Positions 14,177 through 22,700 of a DNA stretch of 64,000 nt are shown one piece after another; positions within the stretch are counted from its first letter, which is position 1, and every line of letters starts with the position of its first letter. The notes beneath the pieces were generated by a model. That model worked only from the letters and a program-made list of their open reading frames with translations, ran no database searches and had not been told where the DNA came from. This DNA comes from an uncultured Eubacteriales bacterium. GTDB lineage: Bacteria > Bacillota > Clostridia > Oscillospirales > CAG-272. The stretch is taken from positions 1 through 64,000 of the forward strand of contig CAKRYT010000004.1 in assembly GCA_934432675.1 (NCBI GenBank). Reading direction: 5' to 3'. Position numbers and translations under genes: made by a program.

Positions 14177-16692
14177 CGGATCTCGTATTCTCCTCTCCCG
14201 AGTTCGAAAATCATGGATGCTCCCTCGCACTTGCCGCAGAGCTGCCCTGCCGTAAAGGCCACGTCACTGATGGTGACCGTCGTGCGGGTCGGATCGGGTG
14301 CATAGTTGCTCACAAAGGGAAAACGGATGGTCGCCGTGACGCCCGCGGGGATCCGGCAGCGATACACGAACGTGTCGCCCACGTATTTCCATGAGCTCTC
14401 GATGCGCCCCGACGGGCTGTCAAACATCGCGGAAACGCGTGTCAGACGCTGCTGCCCCTCGGGAATATCCTCGGGCCTCCGCAGATCCGGCTCCGGCGCA
14501 AAGATCAGGTGCGTAAAGCCGGGTGCCTCCGGGTCGGGGCGGATGCCCGCCGCCGTGGTGAACAGCCACTCCGCGACCGCGCCGTACGCATAATGGTTAA
14601 AGGAATTCATGTTGACGTCGCCGAAACCGTGCTCCCGCGTGTAGGAGTTCCAGCGTTCCCAGATCGTGGTCGCCCCCTGCCGCACCGAGTACAGCCAGGA
14701 GGGGTCACGCGTCTGCAAAAGCAGTGAGTAGGCGAGGTCGGTGAGCCCCACCTCCGAGAGCGTCTGGGCGAGGATCCCGGTACCGAGAAACCCGGTGGAC
14801 AGCGTGTTGCCGTTGCCACGGATCTTCTCCGCCAGTGCACGGATGGCTTCCCCGCGCGCGGGCTCATCCGGAAGGTCAAAATGCAGTGCGAGCAGATACG
14901 CCGTCTGGGAGGTCTCGGTGAGGTGCCCCTCCCGCACGTACCGGTCGGCAAATACGCCCCGCAAGTGACGGTGCAACGCCTCATAATGTGCGGCACGCCG
15001 GGCGTAGAAGTCGCCTGCCTGCGCCATGAGGATGCGGCTGTACTTCGCCATGAGGCGTGCGTTGTTGGCATAGTACGCGAGCGCAATATACGGCTTGGCA
15101 GTCGGCTCATAAGCGAGCCAGTCGCCGTAGAAGGTGCGTCCGCCGTCGTCCCCGCCGAAACGGGCGAGGAAATCCATATACCGTTCCATGGAGGCGTAGT
15201 GCTCCCGCATGGTCTCGGTATCGCCGTACATACGGTACAGCACGTCGGGGATGATGATGCCGGCATCCCCCCACCCGGCGTTCCCGCCGTTTTCAGGGCC
15301 GAGCACGTTCGGGATGACGTCGCCGTAGGCTCCGTCGAGGCTTTCCTGCGAGTCGCGCGCGTCGCGCAACCATTGCTGCATGAAGGCGCGGATATCCGCG
15401 AGGTACGCGGCGGCCCCCGCGAAGATCTGCGTATCGCCGCTCCACCCGAGCCGTTCATCACGCTGCGGGCAGTCGGTCGGGATATGCAGGTAGTTCCCGC
15501 GCCGCCCCCACTCGATGTTGGCAATCAGGCGGTTGAGCTCCGCATTGTCCGTCCGTACGTGCCCCGTCTCCGTCAGGTCCGCCGTCAGCACGCAACCGCG
15601 GGCGGAGAGGATCTCGGTCCTTTCCGTTACCTCGATTTCCACGTAGCGGAAACCGTAGAAGGTATGGAGCGGCTCCAACACCTCGCCGCTCCCCCCGGCG
15701 GCAATGAAACCGACGAGTGCCTTGGCGGTACGGCAGTTCGCGAGATACAGGGTGCCTGCCGGTCCGTCATTTCCGCGATCGCGCCTGCCGGAGTCGTTCA
15801 GCATCTCGGCAAAGCGAAGAATCATTTTGGTCCCCGGTGCGGCATTCATGAGGATTCTCGGCCGCCCGACGATGTTCTGCCCGAAGTCGAGGAGCAGATG
15901 CTCCCCGGGGTACAGCACCGTCTGCTCCGCGTCCGCCCCGACGCGTTTCCATCGGGGGACCGTGTGGCCGAAATCGGTACCGTCCTCCTCGATCTTCCGC
16001 CACAGCACAGCACTGGCGGGGCGGCGCGTGAGACCCGGGAGGAGCCGTACCGGCCGGCTCCTCCTCGGCGTGACCTCACCGGGATAATCGTAGCGTTCCG
16101 CCGCACCCCACGTATAGGCGGTACTTTCCGCATACGGCGGCGGCAGGCGATGGTCGATCGTCTCCCCGTCGTAAATATCGGCAAACAGGATCGGCCCCGT
16201 GACGGCGGTCTCCCACTCCTCCCCGGTGCGGATGATCTCCTCCCGCCCGTCGGGATAGGAGAGGGTCAACTCCGCCGCAATTGCGGGCGTGCGGAGTCCG
16301 AAAACACCGAAAGAGATACGCCCGGAATAATACCCGGGGGAGACGATAAAGACGAGCGTATTCTCTGTCGCAAGGTACGGCATGAGGTCGTAGAAATCGC
16401 TCTCGGCGCGCACGCGGTAGTCCGGTGCACCGCCTTTGAGTTCGTCATACACCGTTCCCTCCGCCGTCGGGAGCCCGACGCGCTCCCCGTTGCAGTAGAG
16501 GTCAAAAAGCCCGAGAGAAGCCGCTTCGAGCACCGCCCGCTGCGGTTGCCCGTCAAGACGAAAGCGGAAACGAAACGCCGGGAGCCCGATACCCTCGGTC
16601 GGCTCGTCGGCATAACTGTGCCTTTCTCCCCCCCACGGGCGGACGTACGGTTGTCCCCGATAGGAAGGACAAGTGATGAACGGTGCCCTCAT
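14173..16692 (-). CDS. Alpha-L-rhamnosidase, GH78
   Basis: The 839-residue enzyme shows the GH78 core: YLHIPTDCPQRDERLGWSGD (about residues 400-420, with the Asp and Glu region used in inverting catalysis), ADIRAFMQQWLRDARDSQ, and later TTIWERWNSYTREHGFGDVN plus MNSFNHYAYGAVAEWLF. N-terminal beta domains (about 1-330) and a C-terminal beta-sandwich (about 760-839) complete the usual layout. There is no signal peptide, so it should act inside the cell on imported rhamnosides from plant material. It follows the S12 hydrolase gene by 16 bases with AAAGGAGA. Confidence 0.93.
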   Translation of the reverse strand: MRAPFITCPSYRGQPYVRPWGGERHSYADEPTEGIGLPAFRFRFRLDGQPQRAVLEAASLGLFDLYCNGERVGLPTAEGTVYDELKGGAPDYRVRAESDFYDLMPYLATENTLVFIVSPGYYSGRISFGVFGLRTPAIAAELTLSYPDGREEIIRTGEEWETAVTGPILFADIYDGETIDHRLPPPYAESTAYTWGAAERYDYPGEVTPRRSRPVRLLPGLTRRPASAVLWRKIEEDGTDFGHTVPRWKRVGADAEQTVLYPGEHLLLDFGQNIVGRPRILMNAAPGTKMILRFAEMLNDSGRRDRGNDGPAGTLYLANCRTAKALVGFIAAGGSGEVLEPLHTFYGFRYVEIEVTERTEILSARGCVLTADLTETGHVRTDNAELNRLIANIEWGRRGNYLHIPTDCPQRDERLGWSGDTQIFAGAAAYLADIRAFMQQWLRDARDSQESLDGAYGDVIPNVLGPENGGNAGWGDAGIIIPDVLYRMYGDTETMREHYASMERYMDFLARFGGDDGGRTFYGDWLAYEPTAKPYIALAYYANNARLMAKYSRILMAQAGDFYARRAAHYEALHRHLRGVFADRYVREGHLTETSQTAYLLALHFDLPDEPARGEAIRALAEKIRGNGNTLSTGFLGTGILAQTLSEVGLTDLAYSLLLQTRDPSWLYSVRQGATTIWERWNSYTREHGFGDVNMNSFNHYAYGAVAEWLFTTAAGIRPDPEAPGFTHLIFAPEPDLRRPEDIPEGQQRLTRVSAMFDSPSGRIESSWKYVGDTFVYRCRIPAGVTATIRFPFVSNYAPDPTRTTVTISDVAFTAGQLCGKCEGASMIFELGRGEYEIR

Positions 16693-16708
16693 GGCAAATC
16701 TCCTTTAT

Positions 16709-17845
16709 TTATGCCTCCAACGCCTCATAAACGAGCCCGCGGATGGCGGGATGGTACAGATAATAACCGGTGACGCAACCGAGCACGTGGGTGACGTACT
16801 GGATGCCGATCTTACGCGTCGGATCGACGAGCGCATAGGCGTTTGCCGCGCTGTCCCACCCGAATTCACCCACCGACGAGGGTGAGAGCGAAATCTCCGG
16901 ACGCAAATGGGTGCGGCAGCAGAGACCGAAACCGTAACCGCCGAATCTGCCGGCGGCAAACTTCGCGAGCCCCGCGGCGCAGAGTTGGTTTTCCGCGAGG
17001 AGCCGGATCGTCTCGGGGCGGAGTACCTGGTACCCGTCCACCGAGGTGCCGCCGTTGGAAAGCGCGGCAATCAGGCGCAGATAGGAGCCCGCCGAGGACA
17101 CGATGCCCGCCCCGCCGCTGTCATAATCGTCCCCGAGGATGAAAAGATGCACACTGTTTTTATCTTCGACGTACGGTGTGTAAGTCGATTCGTTGTACCG
17201 CCAGAGTTCGGATATGCGTGCCGTCTGTTCCCCGGTCGGATGGTAGGTCGTATCGGTCATGCCGAGCGGATCGAAGATCTCCCGCTGCTGATACTCGGCA
17301 AAGCGCGTTCCGCTCGCCACCTCGACGACGGCGGCGAGTACGTCGTGGCAAAGGCTGTATTCGTACGAAGTGCCCGGCTCAAAGAGCAGCGGCTTCCCCG
17401 TGAACGACGCAACGGCGGAAACCGTGTCGGTGGGGCCGTGGTCGCGGACCCGGTTGATGGCCGGCGTACGCATATCATAGTCGAGCCCGCCCGCCATCGA
17501 AAAGAGGTGACGCACGGTCATGACCCGCTCGGCGGGCGTAACGCTGCCGTCCGGACGCTTGACCATGAGATGCCGGAATGCGGGCAGATAGTCGCCCACG
17601 GGGTCATCCAGGTGGATGAGCCCACGTTCCAGCGCACGGAGCGCACCGGTGCAGAGTGCCACCTTGGAGAGCGAATACAGGTAATACATATCACGGTCGG
17701 AGGCGGGGCGTGTCTTGGCGGCGTCGGCATAGCCGTAGATGCCGCGGTACACCGTTTTTCCCTCCACCGTCACCGTCAGATCGCACGCGGGAACCCCGCG
17801 CAGTTCCATTTGGGACAGGAATGTATCCAGTTTTGTGAAATTCAT
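16709..17845 (-). CDS. Serine beta-lactamase-like hydrolase (family S12)
   Basis: The 378-residue protein belongs to the class C beta-lactamase/esterase superfamily. The SxxK nucleophile motif is visible as SLSKV (about residue 58), the second motif as YSLCHD, with supporting blocks HLFSMAGGLDYD and YQQREIFDPLGMTDTTYHP. There is no signal peptide, unlike true beta-lactamases, so a cytoplasmic esterase or deacetylase acting on a decorated sugar, alongside the rhamnosidase, is the better guess. The ATG at 17845 follows AAAGGTGAG; longer readings upstream run into the leader. First gene of the operon. Confidence 0.88.
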   Translation of the reverse strand: MNFTKLDTFLSQMELRGVPACDLTVTVEGKTVYRGIYGYADAAKTRPASDRDMYYLYSLSKVALCTGALRALERGLIHLDDPVGDYLPAFRHLMVKRPDGSVTPAERVMTVRHLFSMAGGLDYDMRTPAINRVRDHGPTDTVSAVASFTGKPLLFEPGTSYEYSLCHDVLAAVVEVASGTRFAEYQQREIFDPLGMTDTTYHPTGEQTARISELWRYNESTYTPYVEDKNSVHLFILGDDYDSGGAGIVSSAGSYLRLIAALSNGGTSVDGYQVLRPETIRLLAENQLCAAGLAKFAAGRFGGYGFGLCCRTHLRPEISLSPSSVGEFGWDSAANAYALVDPTRKIGIQYVTHVLGCVTGYYLYHPAIRGLVYEALEA

Positions 17846-17899
17846 TTGACTTCTCACCTTTCTTTCACCCCGCGGCACCCGACGGCGGTGCTTGCCGCA

Positions 17900-17942
17900 C
17901 CGGTGCACGGTGGCAGAATCCGATTCTGTGCCCGGTGCACCG
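17900..17942. promoter_or_regulatory. Nested inverted repeat in the rhamnosidase operon leader
   Basis: A core CAGAATC-C-GATTCTG (17914-17928) sits between CGGTGCAC (17901) and GTGCACCG (ending 17942). It lies just past the predicted start of transcription, in the place of an operator for a sugar-responsive repressor. Confidence 0.55.
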
Positions 17943-17963
17943 CACGGGTACCCAAGCGTTTCC

Positions 17964-17992
17964 ATTTTACCACACACGCGCGCGCATTGCAA
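17964..17992 (-). promoter_or_regulatory. Promoter of the S12/GH78/CYTH operon
   Basis: On the - strand TTGCAA (17992-17987), 17 bases, TAAAAT (17969-17964). Confidence 0.65.
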
Positions 17993-18037
17993 TCACTGCG
18001 GCAAATTTTCCGCCACAGTGCGCGGAAGGGAAAGAAA

Positions 18038-18073
18038 ACGGCGTTGTGCCCGAAAATCCGGGCACAACGCCGT
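18038..18073 (-). terminator. Terminator of the XRE membrane regulator
   Basis: Fifteen-base perfect arms (18038-18052 and 18059-18073) with a 6-base loop, then TTTCTTTCCC leftward. Confidence 0.88.
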
Positions 18074-18106
18074 AAATAAAAGGCTTTTTGGAAGAGAAAA
18101 ATCGGA

Positions 18107-18718
18107 TCATTTCCGCCGACGGCGACGGATGGCAGGCCAGAGGATAATGATGGTCTGCCCGGGGATGCCGATAAGGAACACCATCCAGATCGACGGGACG
18201 GGCAGGAGGAACGTAAAGGAGAGAAAGACGGACAGAATCGTGCCCCAAAGCAGGACGGAGAGAAAAATGTAATGAGGGATGAGGTGCCCCCAGACGCAGC
18301 TCAGAATGAAGATGACCAGCGCGGAGAGCGGTATAGCATAAATGAACAGCAGCCAGGTGTGTTCGAGTTGCGGGACGGCGATGGAGGAGATGACGAACGC
18401 CACCGTCGCGATAAGCCATACGAGCAGGGCGGCGAGCACGGTGATGATAGCGCGGCGGCGCGGCATCCGCTGCACGGCCTCTTCGGCGGGTGCTTTGTGG
18501 ACGGTGAGCAGATCGTCCACCGTGACCCCGAACTCCTGTGCCACGCGGGTGAGCACCCATATGTCCGGGACGGCATCGCCGCATTCCCATTTGGAGACCG
18601 CTTTGTCCGTGTACCCCAGTTTGTCGGCGAGCTGCGTCTGCGTCATACCGGCACTGCGGCGCAGGCGCACGAGGTTTTCCCCGATGATCGTTTTGAGTTC
18701 TTCCATCGTCCGTGCCAT
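18107..18718 (-). CDS. XRE-family regulator with membrane domain
   Basis: The 203-residue protein starts at the ATG at 18718 behind AAAGGAGA. Residues about 8-65 are a Cro/CI-type helix-turn-helix (IGENLVRLRRSAGMTQTQLA, KLGYTDKAVSKWECGDAVPD). Four hydrophobic helices follow from about residue 92 to 195 (ITVLAALLVWLIATVAFVIS and others), ending in RRRRRK. Such small membrane-tied XRE proteins are common in Bacillota and often respond to envelope conditions. It has its own promoter and terminator; no target is apparent. Confidence 0.88.
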   Translation of the reverse strand: MARTMEELKTIIGENLVRLRRSAGMTQTQLADKLGYTDKAVSKWECGDAVPDIWVLTRVAQEFGVTVDDLLTVHKAPAEEAVQRMPRRRAIITVLAALLVWLIATVAFVISSIAVPQLEHTWLLFIYAIPLSALVIFILSCVWGHLIPHYIFLSVLLWGTILSVFLSFTFLLPVPSIWMVFLIGIPGQTIIILWPAIRRRRRK

Positions 18719-18755
18719 AGCCGTCTCCTTTCCCCACTCGGGATGATTTTTTCCT

Positions 18756-18784
18756 ATCTTACCACACATTCCCTGCCTTGTCAA
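18756..18784 (-). promoter_or_regulatory. Promoter of the XRE membrane regulator
   Basis: On the - strand TTGACA (18784-18779), 17 bases, TAAGAT (18761-18756). Confidence 0.8.
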
Positions 18785-19163
18785 CAGCGCGGAGCCGCGT
18801 TTTTGCGCGTTTTTGGTCGCTCTCCGCGCATTCGACCCGCACTCTCCGCAAATTCGACACCCGCATTTTTTGTTCTACCGGCCTCTCTTTTCCTTCACCC
18901 CTGCCTCTCTTTTTCTTCTCCCTCACCCCTCCGTCATTCGGGTGACTCCCGCCTCATCCGCGCATAAAATAATGACGGCAGGCGAAAATAAAATGCGATA
19001 AACAAGACGCGGCGGTCTCTCCGCCGCTCCCGCTCTGCCCCCGCCGCATAACGACCTGTTCAGAAAAACCTCCCCTGAATAACCCGCTCGGCAGAACGGC
19101 CTTTTCCGCCCGACGGCCCCAGCTAAGCAATGACCGGTCCTGCAAAAGAAAGGAAGATCGCAG
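18785..19163. other. Gene-less pyrimidine-rich spacer
   Basis: About 380 bases without a supported gene. It contains a short tandem repeat (18820-18865) and a long C/T-rich tract (about 18870-18960). A promoter for the following gene was not clear. Confidence 0.5.
18820..18865 (+). repeat. Short tandem repeat, two units
   Basis: Two near-identical units of 22 and 24 bases, each running from CTCTCCGC through ATTCGA to CCCGCA. Confidence 0.6.
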
Positions 19164-19838
19164 ATGGAACGCACGCCCCTCGCCCTCAGGGTCCTCCCGG
19201 CTTATTCCAAAACCGAGGAGAAATTCAACATGATCTCGCACATCGTCGGCGGCGGTTTCTCCGTCATCGCGACGGCACTCTGCATCGTTTTTGCCGCCCT
19301 GTACAGCGACGTATGGGCCGTGGTGAGTGCCTCCGTGTACGGCGTTTCCATGATCACGCTCTACGCCATGTCGAGCATCTATCACGGCCTGCCTGCCCGC
19401 CTGCTCGGAAAGCGGGTATTTCAGGTGATGGATCACTGCGCCGTCTTTCTTCTGATTGCCGGCTCCTATACTCCTTATTGTCTCTGTACGCTCCGCCGCG
19501 CCTCCCACGCGCTCGGCTGGGTGTATTTCGGCATCGTATGGGGTCTCACCGCCCTCGCCATCACGCTTAACGCCATTGACCTCAAACGTTACGAGATTTT
19601 TTCCAACATTGCCACCGTCCTGCTCGGATGGTGCATCATCGTGCAGGCACCTACCGTCATCCGCGAGATCGGGCAGGTGGGCTTTTTCCTGCTCCTCTCG
19701 GGCGGTATCGCCTATACGGCCGGTGCCGTCCTCTACGTGCTCGGCGCGCGTCGACGCGGCTTTCACGCCGTGTTTCATCTCTTCGTCCTTTTCGGCTCCG
19801 TCCTCCAATTCTTCTCGATCTTCTTCTTCGTGCTCTGA
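19164..19838 (+). CDS. Hemolysin III family (PAQR-type) membrane protein
   Basis: The 224-residue protein has seven predicted helices and the conserved PAQR/hemolysin III motifs: EEKFNMISHIVGGG at the first helix, MSSIYHGLPA, MDHCAVFLLIAGSYTPYC and a late HAVFHLFVLFGSVLQFF. The conserved Glu, His and Asp residues suggest a metal-dependent membrane hydrolase; the name comes from a Bacillus cereus protein and haemolysis is not implied. AAGAAAGGAAG precedes the ATG. It stands alone. Confidence 0.93.
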   Translation: MERTPLALRVLPAYSKTEEKFNMISHIVGGGFSVIATALCIVFAALYSDVWAVVSASVYGVSMITLYAMSSIYHGLPARLLGKRVFQVMDHCAVFLLIAGSYTPYCLCTLRRASHALGWVYFGIVWGLTALAITLNAIDLKRYEIFSNIATVLLGWCIIVQAPTVIREIGQVGFFLLLSGGIAYTAGAVLYVLGARRRGFHAVFHLFVLFGSVLQFFSIFFFVL

Positions 19839-19985
19839 CCCGACCGCTACGGTGCGGCATCAATACCGCTTGGGACGCTCCCACTTTTTGCGACTTTCCC
19901 TCTCTGACTTTCTTTCCCCCACCGACGGGATCCGTTCACCACCTAAAACGCGCCGCCTGCCGCGGCGCGTTTTTCGGAACGGGTG

Positions 19986-20014
19986 TTGCATTTTTCTAAT
20001 TCCTATGATATTAT
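19986..20014 (+). promoter_or_regulatory. Promoter of the rrf2-cysE pair
   Basis: TTGCAT at 19986-19991, 17 bases, TATTAT at 20009-20014. Confidence 0.75.
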
Positions 20015-20020
20015 AGGGAT
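19999..20020. promoter_or_regulatory. Operator-like palindrome over the -10
   Basis: ATTCCTAT-N6-ATAGGGAT covers the -10 box; the arms differ by one base from perfect symmetry. A related dyad occurs upstream of nifS at 21430-21452. The position fits autorepression by the Rrf2 protein encoded next. Confidence 0.6.
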
Positions 20021-20047
20021 ATCCATTTTCAGCGGGAGGAATCCGTC

Positions 20048-20473
20048 ATGATGATCTCTACGAAGGGGCGGTACGCGCTCCTCGTTCTCACCGACCTCGC
20101 ACAGCACGAGGATCAGGGGAATATTTCCCTCAAAGCGATCGCCGGACGCCAGCACGTCTCCATGAAATACCTGGAAATGATCGTCTCGCTTTTGCGGGAA
20201 GGAGGGCTCGTCACCTCCTGCCGCGGCAAAGAGGGTGGCTATCGCCTCGCCCGCCCCGCGACCGATATCCGCGTCAGCGAGATCATCCGTGTGACCGAGG
20301 GCTCGCTCGCCATGATGGCGTGCCCCGACTGCGGCACGGAGGGCGTGACCTGCGAACGTGCCGATATGTGCCTGACCCTGCCCATGTGGCAGCGGCTCGA
20401 AGTCATCATCGACGACTATCTGTCCAAAATCTCCATCCATGATCTGATCACGGGGCATATCCCCCCGGCATAA
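20048..20473 (+). CDS. Rrf2-family regulator (IscR/CymR-like)
   Basis: The 141-residue protein has the Rrf2 winged helix at its N terminus (STKGRYALLVLTDLAQHEDQ, ISLKAIAGRQHVSMKYLEMI, SCRGKEGGYRLARPATDIRV). Four cysteines follow (CPDCGTEGVTCERADMC), enough to ligate an Fe-S cluster as in IscR; CymR-type cysteine regulators lack them. The gene is followed by cysE and then nifS-nifU, so control of cysteine supply and Fe-S assembly is the likely job. GGGAGG sets the start. Confidence 0.9.
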   Translation: MMISTKGRYALLVLTDLAQHEDQGNISLKAIAGRQHVSMKYLEMIVSLLREGGLVTSCRGKEGGYRLARPATDIRVSEIIRVTEGSLAMMACPDCGTEGVTCERADMCLTLPMWQRLEVIIDDYLSKISIHDLITGHIPPA

Positions 20474-20484
20474 CGAGGAGCCTT

Positions 20485-21306
20485 ATGAACAACGACATTC
20501 TGACTGCGCTCGCGGCACTTGACCGCGACAGCCGACTGACACCGCACACAACGGATACCCCCGCCCCCGACCGCAACGCGGTCATCGACGTCATCAAAGA
20601 CCTGCAAGCACTTCTGTTCCCCGGCTACTACCGCCGCGCGGGGTCGCCTGCACGGGAAGAGTTGCTCGCCCGGGTGGAAACGCGCCTGACGGGAGAAGTC
20701 GCCGCCGCCCTCCGCTTCCGTGACGAGGGGGGCGACCCCGCGGCACTGACCGGGGCTTTTCTCTCCGCACTCCCGACCATCAAATCGATCCTCCTCAAAG
20801 ACATCGAGGCTCTCTACCTCGGCGACCCGGCGGCGAAGTGCCGGGAGGAGATCCTGCTCTGTTACCCCGGTTTCTACGCCATCTCCATCTACCGCATGGC
20901 CCACGAGCTGTACCGACTCGGCGTCCCGCTCCTGCCCCGCATCATGACCGAATACGCGCATGAGAAAACGGGCATCGACATCCACGCGGGTGCCGTCATC
21001 GGTGAATACTTCTTCATCGACCACGGGACGGGTATCGTCATCGGTGAAACGACCGTGATCGGACACCACGTCAAACTCTACCAGGGCGTCACACTCGGTG
21101 CCAAGAGTTTTGAGACGGATGAAAACGGTAACCCCGTGAAGAACATCAAGCGACATCCCGACATCGGCAATCACGTGGTGATCTACGCAGGCGCGACCAT
21201 CCTCGGCGGCTCCACCACCGTCGGTGACGGGGCGACCATCGGGGGCAACGTCTGGCTCACGCACTCGGTCGAGCCGGGCACCACCGTCGTCTATCGCGAA
21301 AAGTGA
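20485..21306 (+). CDS. cysE: Serine O-acetyltransferase
   Basis: The 273-residue enzyme transfers acetyl from acetyl-CoA to serine, the first step of cysteine synthesis. The left-handed beta-helix hexapeptide part is clear: GIDIHAGAVIGEYFFIDHGT, GIVIGETTVIGHHVKLYQGV, TLGAKSF, RHPDIGNHVVIYAGATILGG. The helical N-terminal domain (about 1-150) carries EILLCYPGFYAISIYRMAHE. The short C-terminal tail typical of cysteine feedback is reduced. It is 11 bases downstream of the Rrf2 gene and ends at a strong terminator. No cysteine synthase gene is nearby. Confidence 0.93.
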   Translation: MNNDILTALAALDRDSRLTPHTTDTPAPDRNAVIDVIKDLQALLFPGYYRRAGSPAREELLARVETRLTGEVAAALRFRDEGGDPAALTGAFLSALPTIKSILLKDIEALYLGDPAAKCREEILLCYPGFYAISIYRMAHELYRLGVPLLPRIMTEYAHEKTGIDIHAGAVIGEYFFIDHGTGIVIGETTVIGHHVKLYQGVTLGAKSFETDENGNPVKNIKRHPDIGNHVVIYAGATILGGSTTVGDGATIGGNVWLTHSVEPGTTVVYREK

Positions 21307-21310
21307 AATG

Positions 21311-21338
21311 CGCTCCCCTTTCGGGGAGCGTTTTTTTT
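21311..21338 (+). terminator. Rho-independent terminator
   Basis: CGCTCCCC-TTTC-GGGGAGCG followed by eight T, 4 bases after the cysE stop. Confidence 0.95.
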
Positions 21339-21402
21339 GACGGGGCGGAATGATTCGCCCCGCCCTCACAAAAAATATCGCCGAACGACGCGGTATTTCC
21401 CA

Positions 21403-21431
21403 TTGACATTATGGGAATTCTATGATACAAT
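21403..21431 (+). promoter_or_regulatory. Promoter of nifS-nifU
   Basis: TTGACA at 21403-21408, 17 bases, TACAAT at 21426-21431. Confidence 0.85.
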
Positions 21432-21452
21432 CCCTACGTAAAAGATAGGAAT
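21430..21452. promoter_or_regulatory. Operator-like dyad upstream of nifS
   Basis: ATCCCTAC-N7-ATAGGAAT resembles the dyad over the rrf2 promoter, with one base more in the centre. It begins at the last base of the -10 and covers the start of transcription. Confidence 0.5.
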
Positions 21453-21469
21453 ACAAAAAGGAGCCGACT

Positions 21470-22657
21470 ATGTTGGTTTACGCAGATAACGCCGCCACGA
21501 CCGAAATGAGCGCAGCGGCAAAAAAAGCACTCTTTGACGCCACGGAGCACGTATGGGGCAATCCGTCCAGTCTGCATTCGGTGGGACAGGAGGCCAAGAC
21601 GGTGCTGGAAGGCGCGAGAGAAAAGATCGCCGCCCTGCTCGGTGCCGATCCGAAGGAGATTTATTTCACCTCCGGCGGGAGCGAGGCGGACAACCAGGCC
21701 ATCGTCTCCGCGACGCGGAACGGTGCCAAAAAGGGCAAAAAGCATATCGTTTCGACCAAGTTTGAGCATCATGCGGTGCTGCACACGCTTGACCGCCTCG
21801 CCAAAGACGGCTTTGAAGTGACGCTCGTGGACGTGCACGAAAACGGCGTCGTGCGCCCGGAGGAGATCGCCGCGGCAATCCGCCCGGACACCTGCCTCGT
21901 CTCGGTCATGTACGCCAACAACGAGATCGGCACGATCCAGCCCATCCGCGAGATCGGTGCTATCTGCCGTGAAAAGAAGGTGCCCTTCCACTGTGATGCC
22001 GTGCAGGCAATCGGGCACATCCCCGTCAACGTCAGGGAAGACAACATCGACATGCTGTCACTCTCCGCCCACAAATTCCACGGCCCCAAGGGTGTCGGCG
22101 TCCTGTACGCAAAGCGCGGCATTCTGCTCTCGAACATCATTGACGGCGGCGCGCAGGAGCGCGGCAAGCGCGCGGGCACCGAGAACATCCCGTCCATCGT
22201 CTCCATGGCGGCGGCACTGGAAGAATCGGTCGCACATATGACGGAAAACGCGGAAAAGATCACGCATCTGCGTGACAGACTCATCGAGGGGCTCTCGAAG
22301 ATCCCGCACTCCCGCCTCAACGGCGACAGAGAACGGCGCGTCCCCGGCACGGTCAACTTCTGTTTTGAGGGGATTGAGGGGGAATCGCTCCTGCTCATGC
22401 TGGATATGAACGGCATCGAGGCATCCTCCGGCTCCGCCTGCACCTCCGGCTCACTCGACCCGAGCCACGTTCTGCTCGCCATAGGGCTCCCGCACGAGAT
22501 CGCGCACGGCTCACTCCGCCTCTCTCTTTCGGAATACAATACCGACGCGGACGTTGATCACATCCTCGCGACCGTCCCCGGCGTCGTCACCTACCTCAGG
22601 AACATGTCCCCGGTGTGGGAAAACCTCGAAACCGGTAAGCAGCCGCACCTTATTTAA
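21470..22657 (+). CDS. nifS: Cysteine desulfurase
   Basis: The 395-residue PLP enzyme takes sulfur from cysteine and passes it on as a persulfide. Visible landmarks are YADNAATTEMS at the start, SGGSEADNQAI, HCDAVQAIGH, the PLP lysine in SAHKFHGPKG, and the active-site cysteine loop SSGSACTSGSLDPSHVL, whose length is that of group I (NifS/IscS) enzymes. Its partner scaffold gene lies 43 bases downstream. AAGGAG precedes the ATG. Confidence 0.95.
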   Translation: MLVYADNAATTEMSAAAKKALFDATEHVWGNPSSLHSVGQEAKTVLEGAREKIAALLGADPKEIYFTSGGSEADNQAIVSATRNGAKKGKKHIVSTKFEHHAVLHTLDRLAKDGFEVTLVDVHENGVVRPEEIAAAIRPDTCLVSVMYANNEIGTIQPIREIGAICREKKVPFHCDAVQAIGHIPVNVREDNIDMLSLSAHKFHGPKGVGVLYAKRGILLSNIIDGGAQERGKRAGTENIPSIVSMAAALEESVAHMTENAEKITHLRDRLIEGLSKIPHSRLNGDRERRVPGTVNFCFEGIEGESLLLMLDMNGIEASSGSACTSGSLDPSHVLLAIGLPHEIAHGSLRLSLSEYNTDADVDHILATVPGVVTYLRNMSPVWENLETGKQPHLI

Positions 22658-22700
22658 CGCAAAAATATCAGGAACAAGCCTTCATAAAGGAGATACGAAA

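Noticed and set aside
16709..17845. Secreted beta-lactamase giving drug resistance
   Set aside because: It has the SxxK fold motif but no signal peptide and sits in a glycoside operon; an esterase-type S12 hydrolase fits better.
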